From: Ceriagrion tenellum
Lineage: Eukaryota; Arthropoda; Insecta; Odonata; Coenagrionidae
Reading direction: 5' to 3'
Length of the DNA: 64,000 nt
NCBI GenBank assembly: GCA_963169105.1
Contig: OY720640.1
Location: 60,327,527 to 60,391,526 of the forward strand
The notes beneath the pieces were generated by a model. The model saw nothing but the letters and a program-made list of their open reading frames with translations, did no database searches and was not told the DNA's origin. Positions 19,118 through 31,860 of the stretch are shown one piece after another (the stretch's first letter is position 1; the number at the start of each line of letters is the position of its first letter). The translations under genes were made by a program, and so were the position numbers.

Positions 19118-22042
19118 TTCGGGACATAAATTCTTTACCTTTACCAAGGAAGACCTGTATCTCAAATATGACAATTATGTATCGGTGCATAAAAAACCCC
19201 CGGGAAAACCGTACAATGTAGAGTATATTTATACAAAAATTAATAACTGTATTGAAAATTTGTAAACATGGGGAGATTTATCAATCTTTCTTCTAGTAGA
19301 ATGCTAAGTAACAGCCGTCATGTTTGTAAGATAAAATCTGTACATTGTTCGTATTGACAAGCTATCCGAGTGATTTTCGGCGATGATATGCTTGGATGGT
19401 GATGCAAATAGTTCAGCCTTTCCTAGCAGACCATCATTCGGTGCTGCTTGTACCTACGCGCTGAAGACTTAGCAACAATTTTTAAGCGACTGTTGCCTTA
19501 AGCGGGAATTATCCTGGAATGAGATTCTCCTGATGTCAAAACGCCTCGATCGGGTGCGAGTGTTACCATCTGGTGGACTTCCTCCTCAACTATACCTTGC
19601 CGATGGGTAAGATGCGTCCACTTCATTGAAAATTATCAAGTGGATGAGTAGCATGCGTAACGCCATGTGACAGTGTGTTATTTTCGCTAATGATATTTGT
19701 CACGACGTTTCAGGAATTGAGTCCCATGAAATATGTCGAGACTAAGAGTGAAATTGACCGGGACGGGAAGAAACTCTGCAAGCTACAGTGGCTTCCCTGG
19801 AAAATTATTTTCGTGATTCCAACATGCAATCTGTTGCAACTCATGGCTTAAAATTACTCATATGGAATTTTAAATCGGAAATCCTTCGTCTTATATTTTT
19901 AACATAAATCTTGGGATTATTTACAAATTTTAAACAATAAAACTTGAAACAAATTGGACGAATGTCGCACATTATGTGTCATCTTTGTTGAGTTCGTGCT
20001 ACCAAAATTAATTGGAGCATTTAATGTGAAATTACTTATGGACTGATCTATCTGTAGATAGGCAGTGCCTACTGGAATAGGTAATCTAATTTTATTTCTG
20101 CTGCAATTTATCAACGTGGAAAATGCCGCAGGGGCGTATGACAGGAGGTGATGGAATATATATCATTTTAAATGGATGAAATAGGGAAAAGAAATTGGAA
20201 TGGGTAAAGAAATGAATTCCAATTCATGCTTTAGAAATGCGTAAATGCCTCGTTATGTTTTTGTTGTAGCTTCCGTTTCCTTTTCAGTGTCTAGCGGTTC
20301 CGAACCTAGTCCTATCATCAATTATGTAACTCTCTCTCTCTCTCTCTCTAAAGTTCTTGTCGAGGCTATCTTGAGGCCTAGAAATTTTTATCCTCTCAGT
20401 GGAATTTTGTGCGTGAAAGGAAAACTTTATTTCCTTGCGCATGAAGAAAGTAAAACTAGAGGGATGAAACGATTGACAAACGTGTTTTTCTACATCCCCA
20501 ACGCAGCCCTGGATTGCCACTTGGAATCGTTGTTTAAGTCCTTCGAAACAATCGTGCTTAGGCAGCGTTGCAACTTTCTGCGTTTCATCCCGTATCCTTT
20601 CACAAACTTTGGTTGATTCCAAGAGAGCGGGAGGATTCTGATGTTTCAGCTGTCCTGATTCTCGTCATTTTCCGAAGGCTTACGGAGAAAAATGATATCT
20701 TCGAAGAGTCTTGGACACACCATGTCTCTTAGCAAAATCAGCGTTGTTTTTTGCCTTATTTGTCCTTTGAGAAAAGTAGGCGTCGGATTCACTTATTCAG
20801 TCCGGTTTTGAAGAGTGACTCCTCGGAATTGTGACAGTTGAGGAACGAAGTTAACTTTTAGAAGCGTCACTCATTCTGAATCCTACTCTATTCTTCAATG
20901 GAACGCCGAACACTTCCCACTTATTTCACGAGTAAGAAAATAATACTCATATACCTACGATAACCAAACTATCCATGTCTGAAAATGTTATGCTTTCCTT
21001 TATTTTGAGAATGAATGAAAAGGTTATAGTTTTAATAATTAGCAAGATAGTATTTCTTAAATTGTTGTCAACTCCTCTATACTTCAAACTTCAATTCAGC
21101 TAAAAATACAGTTCAATTTCTGTCGATGGCATTCTTTGGGAATTTAGAATTGTGTCAATTGACGCGACTTGTAATAAGATCGTAAATTTAGTATCATGCT
21201 TATAAAATATCGGGATGTTTAAGAGATTCAAGAGGACACAATAGCCATTGGTTCTCGCCATTCATCTGAGTGATAGAAGCATTTTCATGCTGGCACAGAC
21301 TCAAATTAACAAATGTAGGGAAATACTTAGGAAAGTCTTTTTTGTTGTCATATAATTTTAAATTTTTGTAACATGTGTTGTTCCATTATTTTAAATTAGG
21401 GCTGACGTACAACATCTTAGTTTAGCCTTGGACGCTAGTTATTTCGTGATATTACTAGAGTTTACCATTATTAGTAGTCTTGGGGTGAATTATTTTCTGA
21501 ACTTAGTGATGGTAGCAATTTTGAATATCCTCTGATAACCGTAATGGGTAAGATGCAAATAAAAATATTTCAGCCATCAAAATTCTAAAAAGTTTCACAC
21601 TTTCCGAAAAATATTGTGTCATTTATTTTTGTTATTTTAATAGATAGTCATCTTCTTGGAAAATTGCGCAACAACCCGCAATATGGTACATTTAATTTTC
21701 ATTTAATTTGCGGAAATTCCTTTGCTTACGTTTGGTGAATTGCTGCGTATAACAATCTACCGCAACTTCCTCGATGATTAATTTTCCATCGGCTGAAATT
21801 AGGCTCTTTTTCCAGTCTGCGATGTTACTACGACGGCGTTTGACTGATGAGGATAGGCATGAAAGGCGAGAAGGTCGATTGAATATACCATTCTTGTGAT
21901 AGAGAAATAGAAGCTGCACCGTTATTGCGAAAGAGAGTTGTGGAAAATATAAAAATTGACATAAGGAGTCATACGGAAGAGTTTTTTTTTAGCTTTCTGG
22001 AAATATTCTTTACCCATGATGGTAGGAATAAAATAATTCAGT
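19118..22042. other. No supported gene
   Basis: A TC dinucleotide run lies at 20330-20350. The 123- and 112-codon frames overlapping at 20245-20622 on opposite strands show no domain I recognise. The rest is AT-rich and featureless. Confidence 0.45.
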
Positions 22043-22043
22043 G

Positions 22044-22164
22044 GTAATTTCCATACTCATGTTAATACAAACCGTCCATGGCTCTGAGTGTCATTTTTCT
22101 AGGTGAATGGCATTAAATGTGGAAACCATGGTCGGTTTGCATTGAAAAGTGAGTGGTATTTTAC
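22044..22164. repeat. Short diverged foldback
   Basis: The arms around AATACAAACCGTCCATGG (22065-22082) and CCATGGTCGGTTTGCATT (22126-22143) are inverted, with weaker pairing outward. The spacer is about 43 bp. No hairpin box is present, so it does not belong to the main foldback family. Confidence 0.45.
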
Positions 22165-22224
22165 TACTGAGTTATTTTAATATTACCATCTTGGGTCTAG
22201 AGTCTTAATAATTGATTATTGCCT

Positions 22225-22860
22225 CTTATTAATGCGGATAAGAAGAGACGAAACATCGTCGAGTTAGAAGTGGAAAAAAGATGGAATAAATACCATACTT
22301 TAGTTACCTCGGAAGTGTTATAACATGGAAAGGAAGTTGTGTGGAAGAATTAAGATGTAGAATATCACTGGGAAAGGCAGCCTTCTGTAAATTCAACCAA
22401 CTACTTTCAGCCAAAACAATCAATGTAGGCCTAAGGAAAAGATTTGCAAATTGTTTTATTTGGAGCGCTCTGCTTCATATAGCCGAAACATGGACAGTCA
22501 GGAGGAAGGAGGAGAAATATCGAGAGGGTTTTGAAATGTGGCTATGGAGAAGAATGAAAAGATTTAAATGGAGTGATATAGTGAGCAATGAGGAAGTATT
22601 GGCAAGGATAAATGAGAAAAGGAATATTTTAAGATCAATAAGAAAGAGAAAGGCGAACGGGATGGGACACGTCCTGAGGAAAGATTGCCTACTGAAAAGA
22701 ATATTAGAAGAAAAGATTGAGGGAAAGAGAGGGAGTGGAATACAGTGAAATAATATGTTGACGGATATCATGAATGGAAGGAGTTACGAAGAGCTGAGGG
22801 AGGCAGCACAGGATATAGGAGCATAGAGGGAGTAAGTCAATTGAAACCTGTCTGAGGACA
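22225..22860 (+). mobile_element. LINE reverse transcriptase, C-terminal fragment (lineage A)
   Basis: In frame from about 22297 it reads FSYLGSVITWKGSCVEELRC, then RISLGKAAFCKFNQLL, AETWTVRRKEE, FEMWLWRRMKRFKW, NEEVLARINEKRNILRSI and GHVLRKDCLLKRILEEKIEG. This is the usual region downstream of the polymerase domain in RTE-like LINEs. The end (MNGRSYEELREAAQD) lies in another frame after 22750. It is 5'-truncated, with no YxDD box. The closest relative in the window is at 36040-36610. Confidence 0.82.
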
Positions 22861-22867
22861 GATTCAC

Positions 22868-23015
22868 CTTGGAAGAGAGAGATATGTTGCAGGTGTTTGA
22901 TATTTGCTTGTGGAGGAGAGTAGAAAAAGTACGCTGGACGGAGCGGAAGGCAAACGAAGAAGTGCTTTATTTGAAGGGTGAGGTGAGAAACCTTCTGGAG
23001 GAGGAAGCAGACTAG
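22868..23015 (+). mobile_element. LINE lineage B short remnant
   Basis: The remnant reads LQVFDICLWRRVEKVRWTER, then KANEEVL, matching the FEMWVWRRMEKVRW block of lineage B. About 45 codons remain. It abuts the lineage A fragment directly, so it is either the target into which A inserted or an adjacent insertion. Confidence 0.6.
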
Positions 23016-25069
23016 ATTGCTAAATAAGGCAATGTGGAGCGAATGAATACTGATAGCCGTGATGTAGGGGAGAGTATAGGGAAGACTAAGGTTTTATGGA
23101 TGGAATTAAGAGAGATGAAAGGAGTATGCCGAGAAAGAAAAACGTCAACGTTACCAGTGTCCAGTGTTCCGTTAGAACTTTTTCTTAGGCAAATGAACAC
23201 ATACTTAATGTCCTCCAATACCTTTTTTGTAGATAAAGTAAAGAAATGTGTATTGTTCTTGGGCAATCATCGTCCACTAAATACGTATAAAAAGTAAAAT
23301 ATAGTAATGGAGGTCATACATTACATTTTAATTCCTTCGAAAAAGTCGGAAGATATTTAATAGAGAATTAAGTAATTATCACACAATAATTCATAGGATG
23401 CGTATGTCTTATTGTTCCTTTTCTATGACATATAGAGAATGGAAAATTTTGTTCTTGAAAATACGCAGTGAGGTGGAATCTTTATGTCCTTAGGAATACT
23501 GTTCCATAACCTTGGTCCAGCAACACAAAAAGATCTTTGGTAAGTGGTCGTTCTATGATGAGGGGTGATTAATCAGTTGAGAGCTATTCTGGTTGTTACA
23601 TTTGACTTCATCTCCCTGACAGAAAAAATTGCAACAAATACCCCGGTTGTTCATGTTTAAAAAGAGAATACACAAACATCCCTTCGTTTCAAGTACAGAA
23701 TACAGCACAAAAACGTTTTTACCTCGATTATATCATGTTATTATATCATAATGTTTCGTATGAACTTTACCGCCGCCTAGAAGGTAAAATCATCCCCTTT
23801 CATTAAAATGTTTCTCGCTAATTTCATTTTTTTAAATACTTATACTCCCCCCTTCCTCCACAAATGTAGTAGTTTGAGAGTTGAATTACCTGTGCCAGCA
23901 AATACTTCAATTCACCTTTTAATATTTTTAGTGAACTCGTGCGCGCGCGATGGCGTGGCCTTTATTGTTATTTCCCGGCTCCCTTTGTGTCCCATTTTGA
24001 CTTTTCGAAGAAGAGGTCACCACAACCTTGAACTGCCTGCTGCCGTGTTTCTCCACGATTCCGTCCCCTTTAATGTTACCACCAATCTGAGACTCTGGAA
24101 CTCTTGTTCAAAAATGTTGCCCCCCAAGCATTCGTCCATTCGTCTTAAAACGAACCTTGTAATTTTGTTTCTGGTGGGATCACGGGTTCACATTACGTCA
24201 TCCCGTCGTACATTTAATGAGGGAATATCATAGCGCATGAATATATTTTTTTATTGTGTAAAACTGCCGCTTCTAACGAGGATACGTTGTATTTTCATGC
24301 TTAATTGCGTATTGCTTAAATCATCTAGAAAAGGTGACGAAAATTACATCCATAATTTTGTTGGCATATTTCATAAGTATAATATTTGAGGTAATCTCTC
24401 GATACCATTTTCAGAATGTGTTTTTTAGGATCAACCCTTCACAAAGACTTACTCGTAAGGCGATAGGCAGTAGGAAAGGGTGGATCTGGAATATATTCCT
24501 GTATGTCATATTCTATTTATTTCTAAACAATAAATATGGAGTGATGTATTGATTTTGTGAGGAGACGTTGACGGAGGCCAATAAGGAGAAGTGATAACTC
24601 GAGTAATACGATTACTTGATGAGAGAAATTCGAGTAGAAAATGGTAAGGCCTTGTCACCTCTCAGCAGTTATTTGACATGAAGATAGTTATTAGTTTTGT
24701 TGTGAGGGATCACCAAATGAACACAATGGAGTTGAATCCCTTGTTTAAGTGAATAATTACTTAATTAAATTCATAATGCTACCAACATACAATTGAGCCT
24801 GAAAACAGTTGTAAAGATATCAAAAAACAAATACAATGAAGAACAAAAAAGAGAGACCATAAAAAACGATCAGTATGTAGGCAATGATGAACAAACAATG
24901 GCAAAAATCCAGGAGATGGAAAAAATTAATAAAGAAGGATACATTTGATGAAGTTGCATATGTATTATTAGGCCTTTAGTAATAAGCTACCGATCTTTCA
25001 CTGAAAGGTTTTTATTGTTGGGCTCTTTTTACTTCATGATATTGATAATGATGTACATTTTACCTCATT
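23016..25069. other. No supported gene
   Basis: The 141-codon frame at 23808-24233 is the longest here. It has a hydrophobic start and no domain I can name. I leave it uncalled. The remainder is AT-rich. Confidence 0.45.
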
Positions 25070-25140
25070 ATATTGATGATTATGTACATAATTGCAACCG
25101 GTCTAGTGAGCAATAATAAATTATGTGGTAAAGTATAGAT
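25070..25140 (+). repeat. Degenerate hairpin box
   Basis: TTGATGATTATGTACATAATTG contains ATTATGTACATAAT as the stem-loop. It is followed by CAACCGG in place of GAAACCGG, then CAATAATAAATTATGTGGTAAAG. The order and the trailing AATAAA and TGTGG parts match the foldback family, but the GAAAC is mutated. Confidence 0.4.
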
Positions 25141-25559
25141 AATTGTTTTTTCTCGTCACCTCATTGCACGTTCATAGGTCAGTAACTCTAGACTAAACAA
25201 TTTCGAGACTTAAGTTATTTATACTTATCACTTATAATTTGATGAATATAATGGTAATTATCCCAGTTATCCAAGCGCTGTCTATGTTGCGTTTGTTTTT
25301 TTTTTCATGTCACCAGCATCCTACGAAACCAGACGATTCGGTAATTGCGGAGGATAAAATATTAGCGCACGCGTAAAGTTTACTCGTGCGTTGAGCGTAA
25401 TTACCCATTAACCTAATTCCTGCGGGGTTAACTAAGTCTAAATCAAGCCCCTCCCGACTCTTTTTTTAATCTTCCTCACCCCTCTGCTCCATTTACGAAA
25501 CCTCCAAACCCCCAACTTCGTCCTACCTTTTTTCCTTTCCCCCACTACCTGCCATGGTG

Positions 25560-25790
25560 CTCTCTACCCGTCACAGGGCTCAAGGGACACGGGGAGGGAC
25601 GTTAAGGGCCGGGTGAAGGAAATTGCGGAATAAGGCCACCCTTGGGATGCGAAGTGGTAAAGGGAGGGGGGAATGGCGAGGGAACACCACTCTTTCCCTC
25701 CCCCCCCTCCCCCCGCTCATCTCTCCAGCCATCAGGGTACGCCAGGGTATCTCTCGTTTTGCCTCGAGGGTCTTCGTCAAACCCACCACG
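25560..25790. other. GC-rich patch with C-tract
   Basis: This is a GC-rich island with a run of nearly pure C and CCTCC at about 25698-25717. The opposed frames are low-complexity. I find no promoter motif beyond the composition. Confidence 0.25.
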
Positions 25791-26512
25791 AGCGTAGGTA
25801 AGGAAATAGGAAACTGCGATGACGGGCAGAATTCGTTATGAATTTCGGAGATCTTTTCGGGGCGTGAAATTTAAAACGGTTCGGGGCATCCAGGTATGGA
25901 GTGTAACCATTTTGCGTGGGAGCGCGTGAAAACTTTTGGGCGGGCTCAGATGTGCGGGAGGGGAATAGCTTTTTGGCCTTGGTCTTCTTCAACCTCTTTT
26001 AGGACTACGTACGTCGTTACGGTTAGAGGATGTGGAATGACCACCAACCCTCGGAAGAGAGGGTAGTGGTCATTAATATTAATGGTGTTCTAAAATGTGT
26101 TACGGTTGATTTTGTACGTTACTTTATGTTCCACATTTTTGTCGTTAAAATGTTTTCCCTTTCCTCTATTTCCCTCTTCTGCCCAGCGTGGGGGCCCAGG
26201 GACCTATAGCAACGTCTTGCGGGGCCCCAGACAACTACGATTTGTGCTTCCTTGGGCAGCCATTGTGTGCGGGCCTTAAATGTGTCGTTTTTGAAGCCCT
26301 GTTTTCTGAAAGCAATTTGTAGGTTCATTATTTAATGAATAATGATTCTTTGGATGAATGTTCAAAAATTCAAATCAGAGTAAAATTTTGGTTATTTAAT
26401 TGACTTTCGTAGTCCTGGCTGGGAAAAAATGTAGCAGATAATTGGAAGAGTTTTAAATAATGCGTCCTGAATGAACAACTGAATCTGTAATGCACGTGAA
26501 ATTTTGATCTTG

Positions 26513-27073
26513 TTAAGGTAGTCAGAGCGAGATTGTTTCCTAGTCATTATAGAGACCATATTCGGATTATACGTTTTAATTTCACCAGGGGTAGGGCACA
26601 TCAATTAAATATAAAATTATTAATAGTGCAATAATATAGTTTTATATGACAGAAATTCTAAGGAATTAAATGAAAATATCTAAATAAGTCTTTAACTTGA
26701 CTCATTTTTTTCGCGTGGTGCTTTTGAAACTACTTCAAAACAGAAGGTTTTTTGTGATACCCAAGAACCTATTGCGATCACAATGTGATTATTTTAGAAA
26801 ATGGTTGAGAAAACATACAAACGACACGCTGGTGATTTTTTGACGAGATCTAAGTGTTAGAAATTCCTCATTTTGTGAATAATGTCTCTTTGGAGTGCAT
26901 ACACGTACCATTTCCCATGTAAAGGGCTGGTATTTTTTGACAAATATCTGCGAAAATAATGTGACAAGGGGTTCAATTTTTGGTGTCATTAGAAGGATGA
27001 GATATTTTTCTTTAAAATGAGACCAGATTCATTGATTTCTAGGTAAAATGGTATTTCGCTCATACTACCTTAA
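26513..27073 (+). mobile_element. TTAA-flanked MITE, uninterrupted copy
   Basis: The left end reads TTAAGGTAGTCAGAGCGA. The right end, read inward, is TTAAGGTAGTATGAGCGA. They form inverted termini within a TTAA at each end, as in piggyBac-like insertions. The 561-bp copy aligns with 53070-53960, including the CCCATGTAAAGGGCTGGTAT block and the GATATTTTTCTTTAAAATGA block. It lacks the inserted element of the 53-kb copy and so gives the empty site (GAAAATATCTAAAT at 26672-26685). The 66-codon minus-strand frame 26789-26989 shares KKYQPF with the other copy, but this is repeat sequence. Confidence 0.72.
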
Positions 27074-27764
27074 GCTTGTTTAGCGTTGGAAATTATAGTA
27101 TTCATCCAGAATCGAGCTTCCATGTTTAGCACTGTATGCCTTGATCTAAACGATCTAGTCGCACATGATGTAGATGTCTGAGATTTTTCCCAAGTCACAA
27201 CGGAAACAATATTCGTATTTTATTCTAAAATTTGGAGAGTTGTTGGAAAAAATTAATAATATAACGTCAAATAAAATTGTTTTCATGTGTATAAACTCCT
27301 CAGCATTTAACTAAATATAGGAAAATGTATGAGGCTCAAACATAACTTGATTTATGCACGTTGTGCGCTGCAATCGCCATCACAACTGAAGGTATTTCTT
27401 TTAATTGTATAAAATTCAATAGCTTGTATTTTAAATTATTTTCTTCTTTTTATGATTGAGAAAATGTATGAATTAGACGTTATTTTATTTCTCTTGGAAT
27501 TCATGGTGTGGAGTGTCCTCAATTTCATTTTGTCTCTCTTAATTATATGTCTGTACAGCCGTACTTTAATCCAATGGAAAAGAGCTTCTTTGTTTTGTAT
27601 GTTATTATCTCGAAAAGTAGTGTGAATATTGCTGATATTTTATTATAAATTGAATTATGAGATGTTTTATGATTAATGGAAGCATATATATTTAATTTTT
27701 TCGAAGTTTTGCGAAGCTCGCTCAGCTGACCTTGAAAGACGTGATAGAGCTATATATGGTCTAT

Positions 27765-28085
27765 TGTCAGTAATGTATAGAATAGAAGTTTAGAATAAAT
27801 TTTAGTGTGCTCTGGCTTTCCCCATTAAAAAACGTATCAAATTCTGCTTTTAACGAAAAATAGAACAAAAAATATACCTGGCCGCATCTTACAGTGATAA
27901 AAAAATTAAATAGCCACAGATAATTAACAACAAATGGAAAATATAATATCAATCAGAAAGAGATAAGAAATAGACAATAATTTCTCAGATCATTATGTAA
28001 ATATACATTTCTATGATAGAATAAAAATTATAGTTACAGATATATGTGCTCATTATAGGAATAATTAAATAGTTTTTCCTTAAAA
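27765..28085 (-). repeat. Dispersed repeat R, uninterrupted copy
   Basis: This is the reverse complement of 12140-12368 joined to 12657-12790. GGCCAGGTA occurs once (minus strand, 27883-27875), at the point where the 12-kb copy is split. No termini or coding sequence were recognised, so the family is unknown. Confidence 0.7.
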
Positions 28086-28829
28086 CAGTCAGAGTGGAAG
28101 AATATTTATAGATAATGGCAAGGAATTCCAGCGATTAGAACCGGAGATGATAAATATTTAAAGTAAGTATTTGACCGAGGTAAGAGGTAGGAGGGTTCAG
28201 TCGTTGTGGTTCTAAGAACAGACGTATTTGGATTTAAAAATGGAAATAAGATAAACTGGATATTTATTGCTGAAGAAAGTGAAGAGAAGTGACCCAAGTA
28301 AATAGTTTACATACGTTTTTATACGTGATTAACATTTGATTTAGAAAATAAATGAGTCCAGGGTATTATATTTATAATGTTTCCAGCGAAGCGTACAGGC
28401 GACATAAAGGTGGAACAGGATTCATAAGAGGTAGTATCTATGGAACCGCGTAAAATTGAACAGATGAGCGCCCTATGGACTCGTCGTTTATCTTTTTCTG
28501 CTGCTCGAAGTACGTACACGTGCACATTATCATGCACGAGGCTGCTCTTAAACGTGAACTGAGTTTTATATCTCGTTACATTTACTGGATGTACATTCCA
28601 TTTCCATAGCACCGAAAAGGGAACAAAAGTGTTCGCTGATTGCAATTTTTTTATCGTACTTTCATTAAAATCCTTCCTCTTTTTCAAAGCTACCGGTTGA
28701 TTTCGTAGCCACAGGTCATGGAAATTACTCTCAATCATGGCGATGAATGTTTTATTTTCTATTGTTTGGTTTTGTGTTATTCATTCATTGGTCGTTCAAT
28801 CCTAAGATTTGTTGACTGCAGCCCTCTAC

Positions 28830-29465
28830 CCTCCCCTGTCTGATGATAGTTCCCTTACCTCCTGTGGTATCTGTTCCTATGTTATTTCCTCTTTATTTGG
28901 TCCATGAACCTATTCCTGGGTCTTCCTCTGGGGACTTTTCCCTCTATTTATACCTTCAATTATGTTCTTCACAAACCCATAATGTCTCAGTGTATGTCCA
29001 ATCCATCTTGTTTTTCTATTCTGTATGGTGTTCCATATGGTCCTTCCCTCTTCTACTCTTCTTTACACTTCATCATTTCTTATTTTGTCCGACCTTTAAA
29101 TATTTAGCTTCCTCGTCGAGCACCAGGTTTTCAAGGCTTCTGGTCTTTACTGGTCAGCTTATCCAATGGTCCATGCTTCTGGTCCATAGAGTTCCATGAG
29201 TACACGAGTTAAACACGAGTGTTTTCACGTACTGTTTCCTGGTTTGTAGTCCTATATTCTTAGAGCACAGCAGTTGTCTTTTTTACACGAACGCCTTCTT
29301 AGCTTGGGTTATTCTCCGCTTGATGTCCGTTTTACTTCTTCCGTCCCACGTGATGGTACTTCCGAGAAAGGTGAAGGAATCCCCTTGCTCTAATTTCTCT
29401 TCCCTCAGGGTGACTTCTTTATTTAGCTTCTCTATTCCGCACACTATGATTTTCGTCTTATAAAG
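28830..29465 (-). mobile_element. RTE-like LINE fragment (lineage D)
   Basis: On the minus strand from 29462 it reads KTKIIVCGIEKLNKEVTLRE, then DSFTFLGSTITWDGRSKTDI, KRRITQAKKAF and QLLCSKNIGLQTRKQYVKTL. After several frameshifts it continues TIWNTIQNRKTRWIGHTLRH, then YGFVKNIIE. This is the connection and C-terminal region of RTE-type LINEs. Frameshifts and stops break it. The large plus-strand frame 28843-29199 is its antisense shadow. Confidence 0.78.
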
Positions 29466-31329
29466 TCTCTACTACGAGTAAAATGACGTCTTTTTTTCCT
29501 TCTATGCGAGGCAATAATGCTGTTCGACTGCGGTTTGACCATAAAGTTAGAAAGCTTAGAACCAAGGAATTCCTTCAAATATTTAACTAAACGTTGTACA
29601 ATTCCAGGTTAGGTGTATTTTGTACAATTTCAGGGTATTTAAGTACTAAGGGACTTATTTAAGTAGCACTAGAAAACCCTGCGTGGTGGAAAAAAAAAAC
29701 AAGGTATTATCGAATTCGATTCTTAGAGCATATTTACATCCGATTTACTTTTGTGCAGTGAAAGAAAAAAGTTTGTAAAAATTGCGTAGTAATTCCTAGG
29801 CCTTCGAACGTGGGTCCTTATGCTCTCACGGCCGATTTCAACATATCGTCTCCGTCGCTCGATGTGCGTCCCCGATACTTGTCATCACCTCGATATTTTT
29901 ATTTTTTCAATATCCCCCCACCGGGTCGATATTGGAAATGGGATGTCGTCCTCCCCCGTGGTGTGTACGGAGCTAAAATTGGGCGAAGGCTTGGCGGGGT
30001 GAGGTGGGAAGGGAGGGAGAAGCTTAATGCGGAGATGTCAGGGCACCCTTTCGTGGGACCGTACGATCTTCTCTACTCGGTGCGTATCCGCAACTTGCCG
30101 CAAGAGATGGGCGCCATGAAATAAAAACAAGCGAATCAGCGCTTAAAACCCATTTTAAAAAATGAGCGTTTTCTTTCGTTTTTCCCACAGGATAGTTGCT
30201 ATACTAACCCGAATTGGTCACACTTCAGTAGAATTGCATAACGGTCGCACTGGGTTAAATTCACCCGAGCACCGAAAAAGTGATAGCCTGCTTCTGAAAA
30301 AGTGATATCTCCAGTAATAAGTTCTAAAAATCTAAAAAAATTATTTAGGTATTGTTTAAGGATCGCAGAAAAAGGTGTTACAGTTTTCCAACCACAATTA
30401 ATTTTCTAAGTATTGTAAAAATAATCTACAAAATTAAGGTAATGAACATTCGTGTTTTTCACGGAAAAGATGTATTTTTTACAGAATTGATTTTGAGCAA
30501 AAAACTATGAAAATCTATTCCTGAAATATTTTATTTTAATAAAATAATAAGTCAATACTCTTCGTTCAAAAGGTATTTCGAAGATTGAAAGCGCCGAAAA
30601 TGTAAAAAATTAAACGCCAAGCTAATGGCACAGAAGTATAGGTAGTACTACGGACTAATGGTAGATGGCGCCAAGAGGCTCATTTTCACGAATAAGGGAG
30701 ACTAAGAGGAGTTTTAAAAATGGATGGGGTTTATTTTACCACATGTGACCAATTAGGGTTAAGAGTCAGTGATTATCCTCTGCACGATGATTACTTTTTT
30801 ATTTTTTTCATAAATTACTCTCACAACGACCAGAAGTGATTTTTATATTATGTTTTCTCTCATCTAAATGATGATGTGTTTTATTCTGGCCGTCATTGGA
30901 TATCGTGCATTTCGTTATGATATAAAGGCGAAGGTATGGCCGTCGCAGATAGCCTTTAGAATTGGAACTGTGTGTGATATAATTGGCTGCTATGAGTACA
31001 CAGAGTTATAATTAATAAATAAAACAAATTATTGAAGCAATATATCTATAACAGCTATTCTAACGATTGCCTCTAATTATGCGCTCTTTTAAACCGTATT
31101 GAAAATTACCGGTGCAGCCATGCCAGCACAATAGCCTAATTTTTACTAGTGACAGGGTCATGCAGCATCTAGCGGACGATCACTTATACCCCTCTAGTGA
31201 TAATATTGTGAATGCTTATGTATACGTACCCACGAAACGACTCTATAGCATCTATAGCCTGAGTCGGGTGTCGCGTGACTCTCGGCTTTCACGAGATTAC
31301 TCCCATCAATTAGAACTGCTTATTTAAAA
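29466..31329. other. No supported gene
   Basis: A GC-richer block at 29810-30120 holds a 104-codon frame without a known motif. The sequence at 30300-31080 is AT-rich and repetitive in look, but I find no second copy in the window. Confidence 0.45.
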
Positions 31330-31860
31330 TTATTCTACCGGTTAGGGTGGAATTAACTGAATGTCAGAGAATCTCATCCCGGTGTGCATTTTCAGCGGCC
31401 TATCTCGCTCTAGTGTATTCTTTTTCGCCTCAGCATACGATTTAACCTTCTTCATCCTGTCCATGAAACCTATTCTCTTTCTTCCTCCTCCCCGCTTGCC
31501 CAACATCCCTCCCTCTAACACAGTCTTGACCTCGCCCCTTATTACAACCTCCAGCCACCTATTCTGCCGATCTCGAATTTCCTTAAGAAGTTTCCTTTCT
31601 TCGCCCATCATCTCAAGTACTTCTTCGTTCGTCTTCCTCTCCGTCCACCTCGCCTTCTCCATCCTTCTCCACACCCACATCTCCAATGCCTGCAGCCTAT
31701 TCTCGTCTTCCTTTCGAAGGGTCCACGTTTCTGCCCCATATAACGCTACGCTCCATATCAAGCTCTTCACCAGTCTCTTCTTCACATCCATAACTAACGT
31801 CTACGTATTCAGCCGCCTACTATTACTAAACACCTACTTAGCTTGCTCTATTCTCTTCCA
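31330..31860 (-). mobile_element. LINE reverse transcriptase, C-terminal fragment (lineage B)
   Basis: The minus-strand frame ending at 31342 reads DVKKRLVKSLIWSVALYGAE, then TWTLRKEDENRLQALEMWVW and RRMEKARWTERKTNEEVLEM, with the basic tail GKRGGGRKRIGFMDRMKK. Upstream, out of frame, EQAK and VFSNSRRLNT extend it to about 31860. It is very close to the copy at 2545-3145 in protein and 3' end. The polymerase core is missing. The 176-codon plus-strand frame is antisense. Confidence 0.85.

Noticed and set aside
20330..20350. TC dinucleotide run as a promoter GAGA element
   Set aside because: It is a simple microsatellite without other promoter signals nearby.
22225..22262. Further hairpin box at GACGAAACATCGTC
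   Set aside because: The CTGATGA half is missing and no stem precedes GAAAC in the right position.
23808..24233. 141-codon plus-strand open frame with a hydrophobic start as a secreted protein
   Set aside because: The composition after the start is unlike a protein domain, and nothing around it supports expression.
28319..28738. 139-codon minus-strand open frame as a host gene
   Set aside because: No domain or signal I recognise, no splice or promoter context, and no second copy. A length of this order is expected by chance several times in 64 kb on six frames.
28843..29199. 118-codon plus-strand hydrophobic frame as a membrane protein
   Set aside because: The minus strand encodes an RTE-like LINE fragment in the same place.
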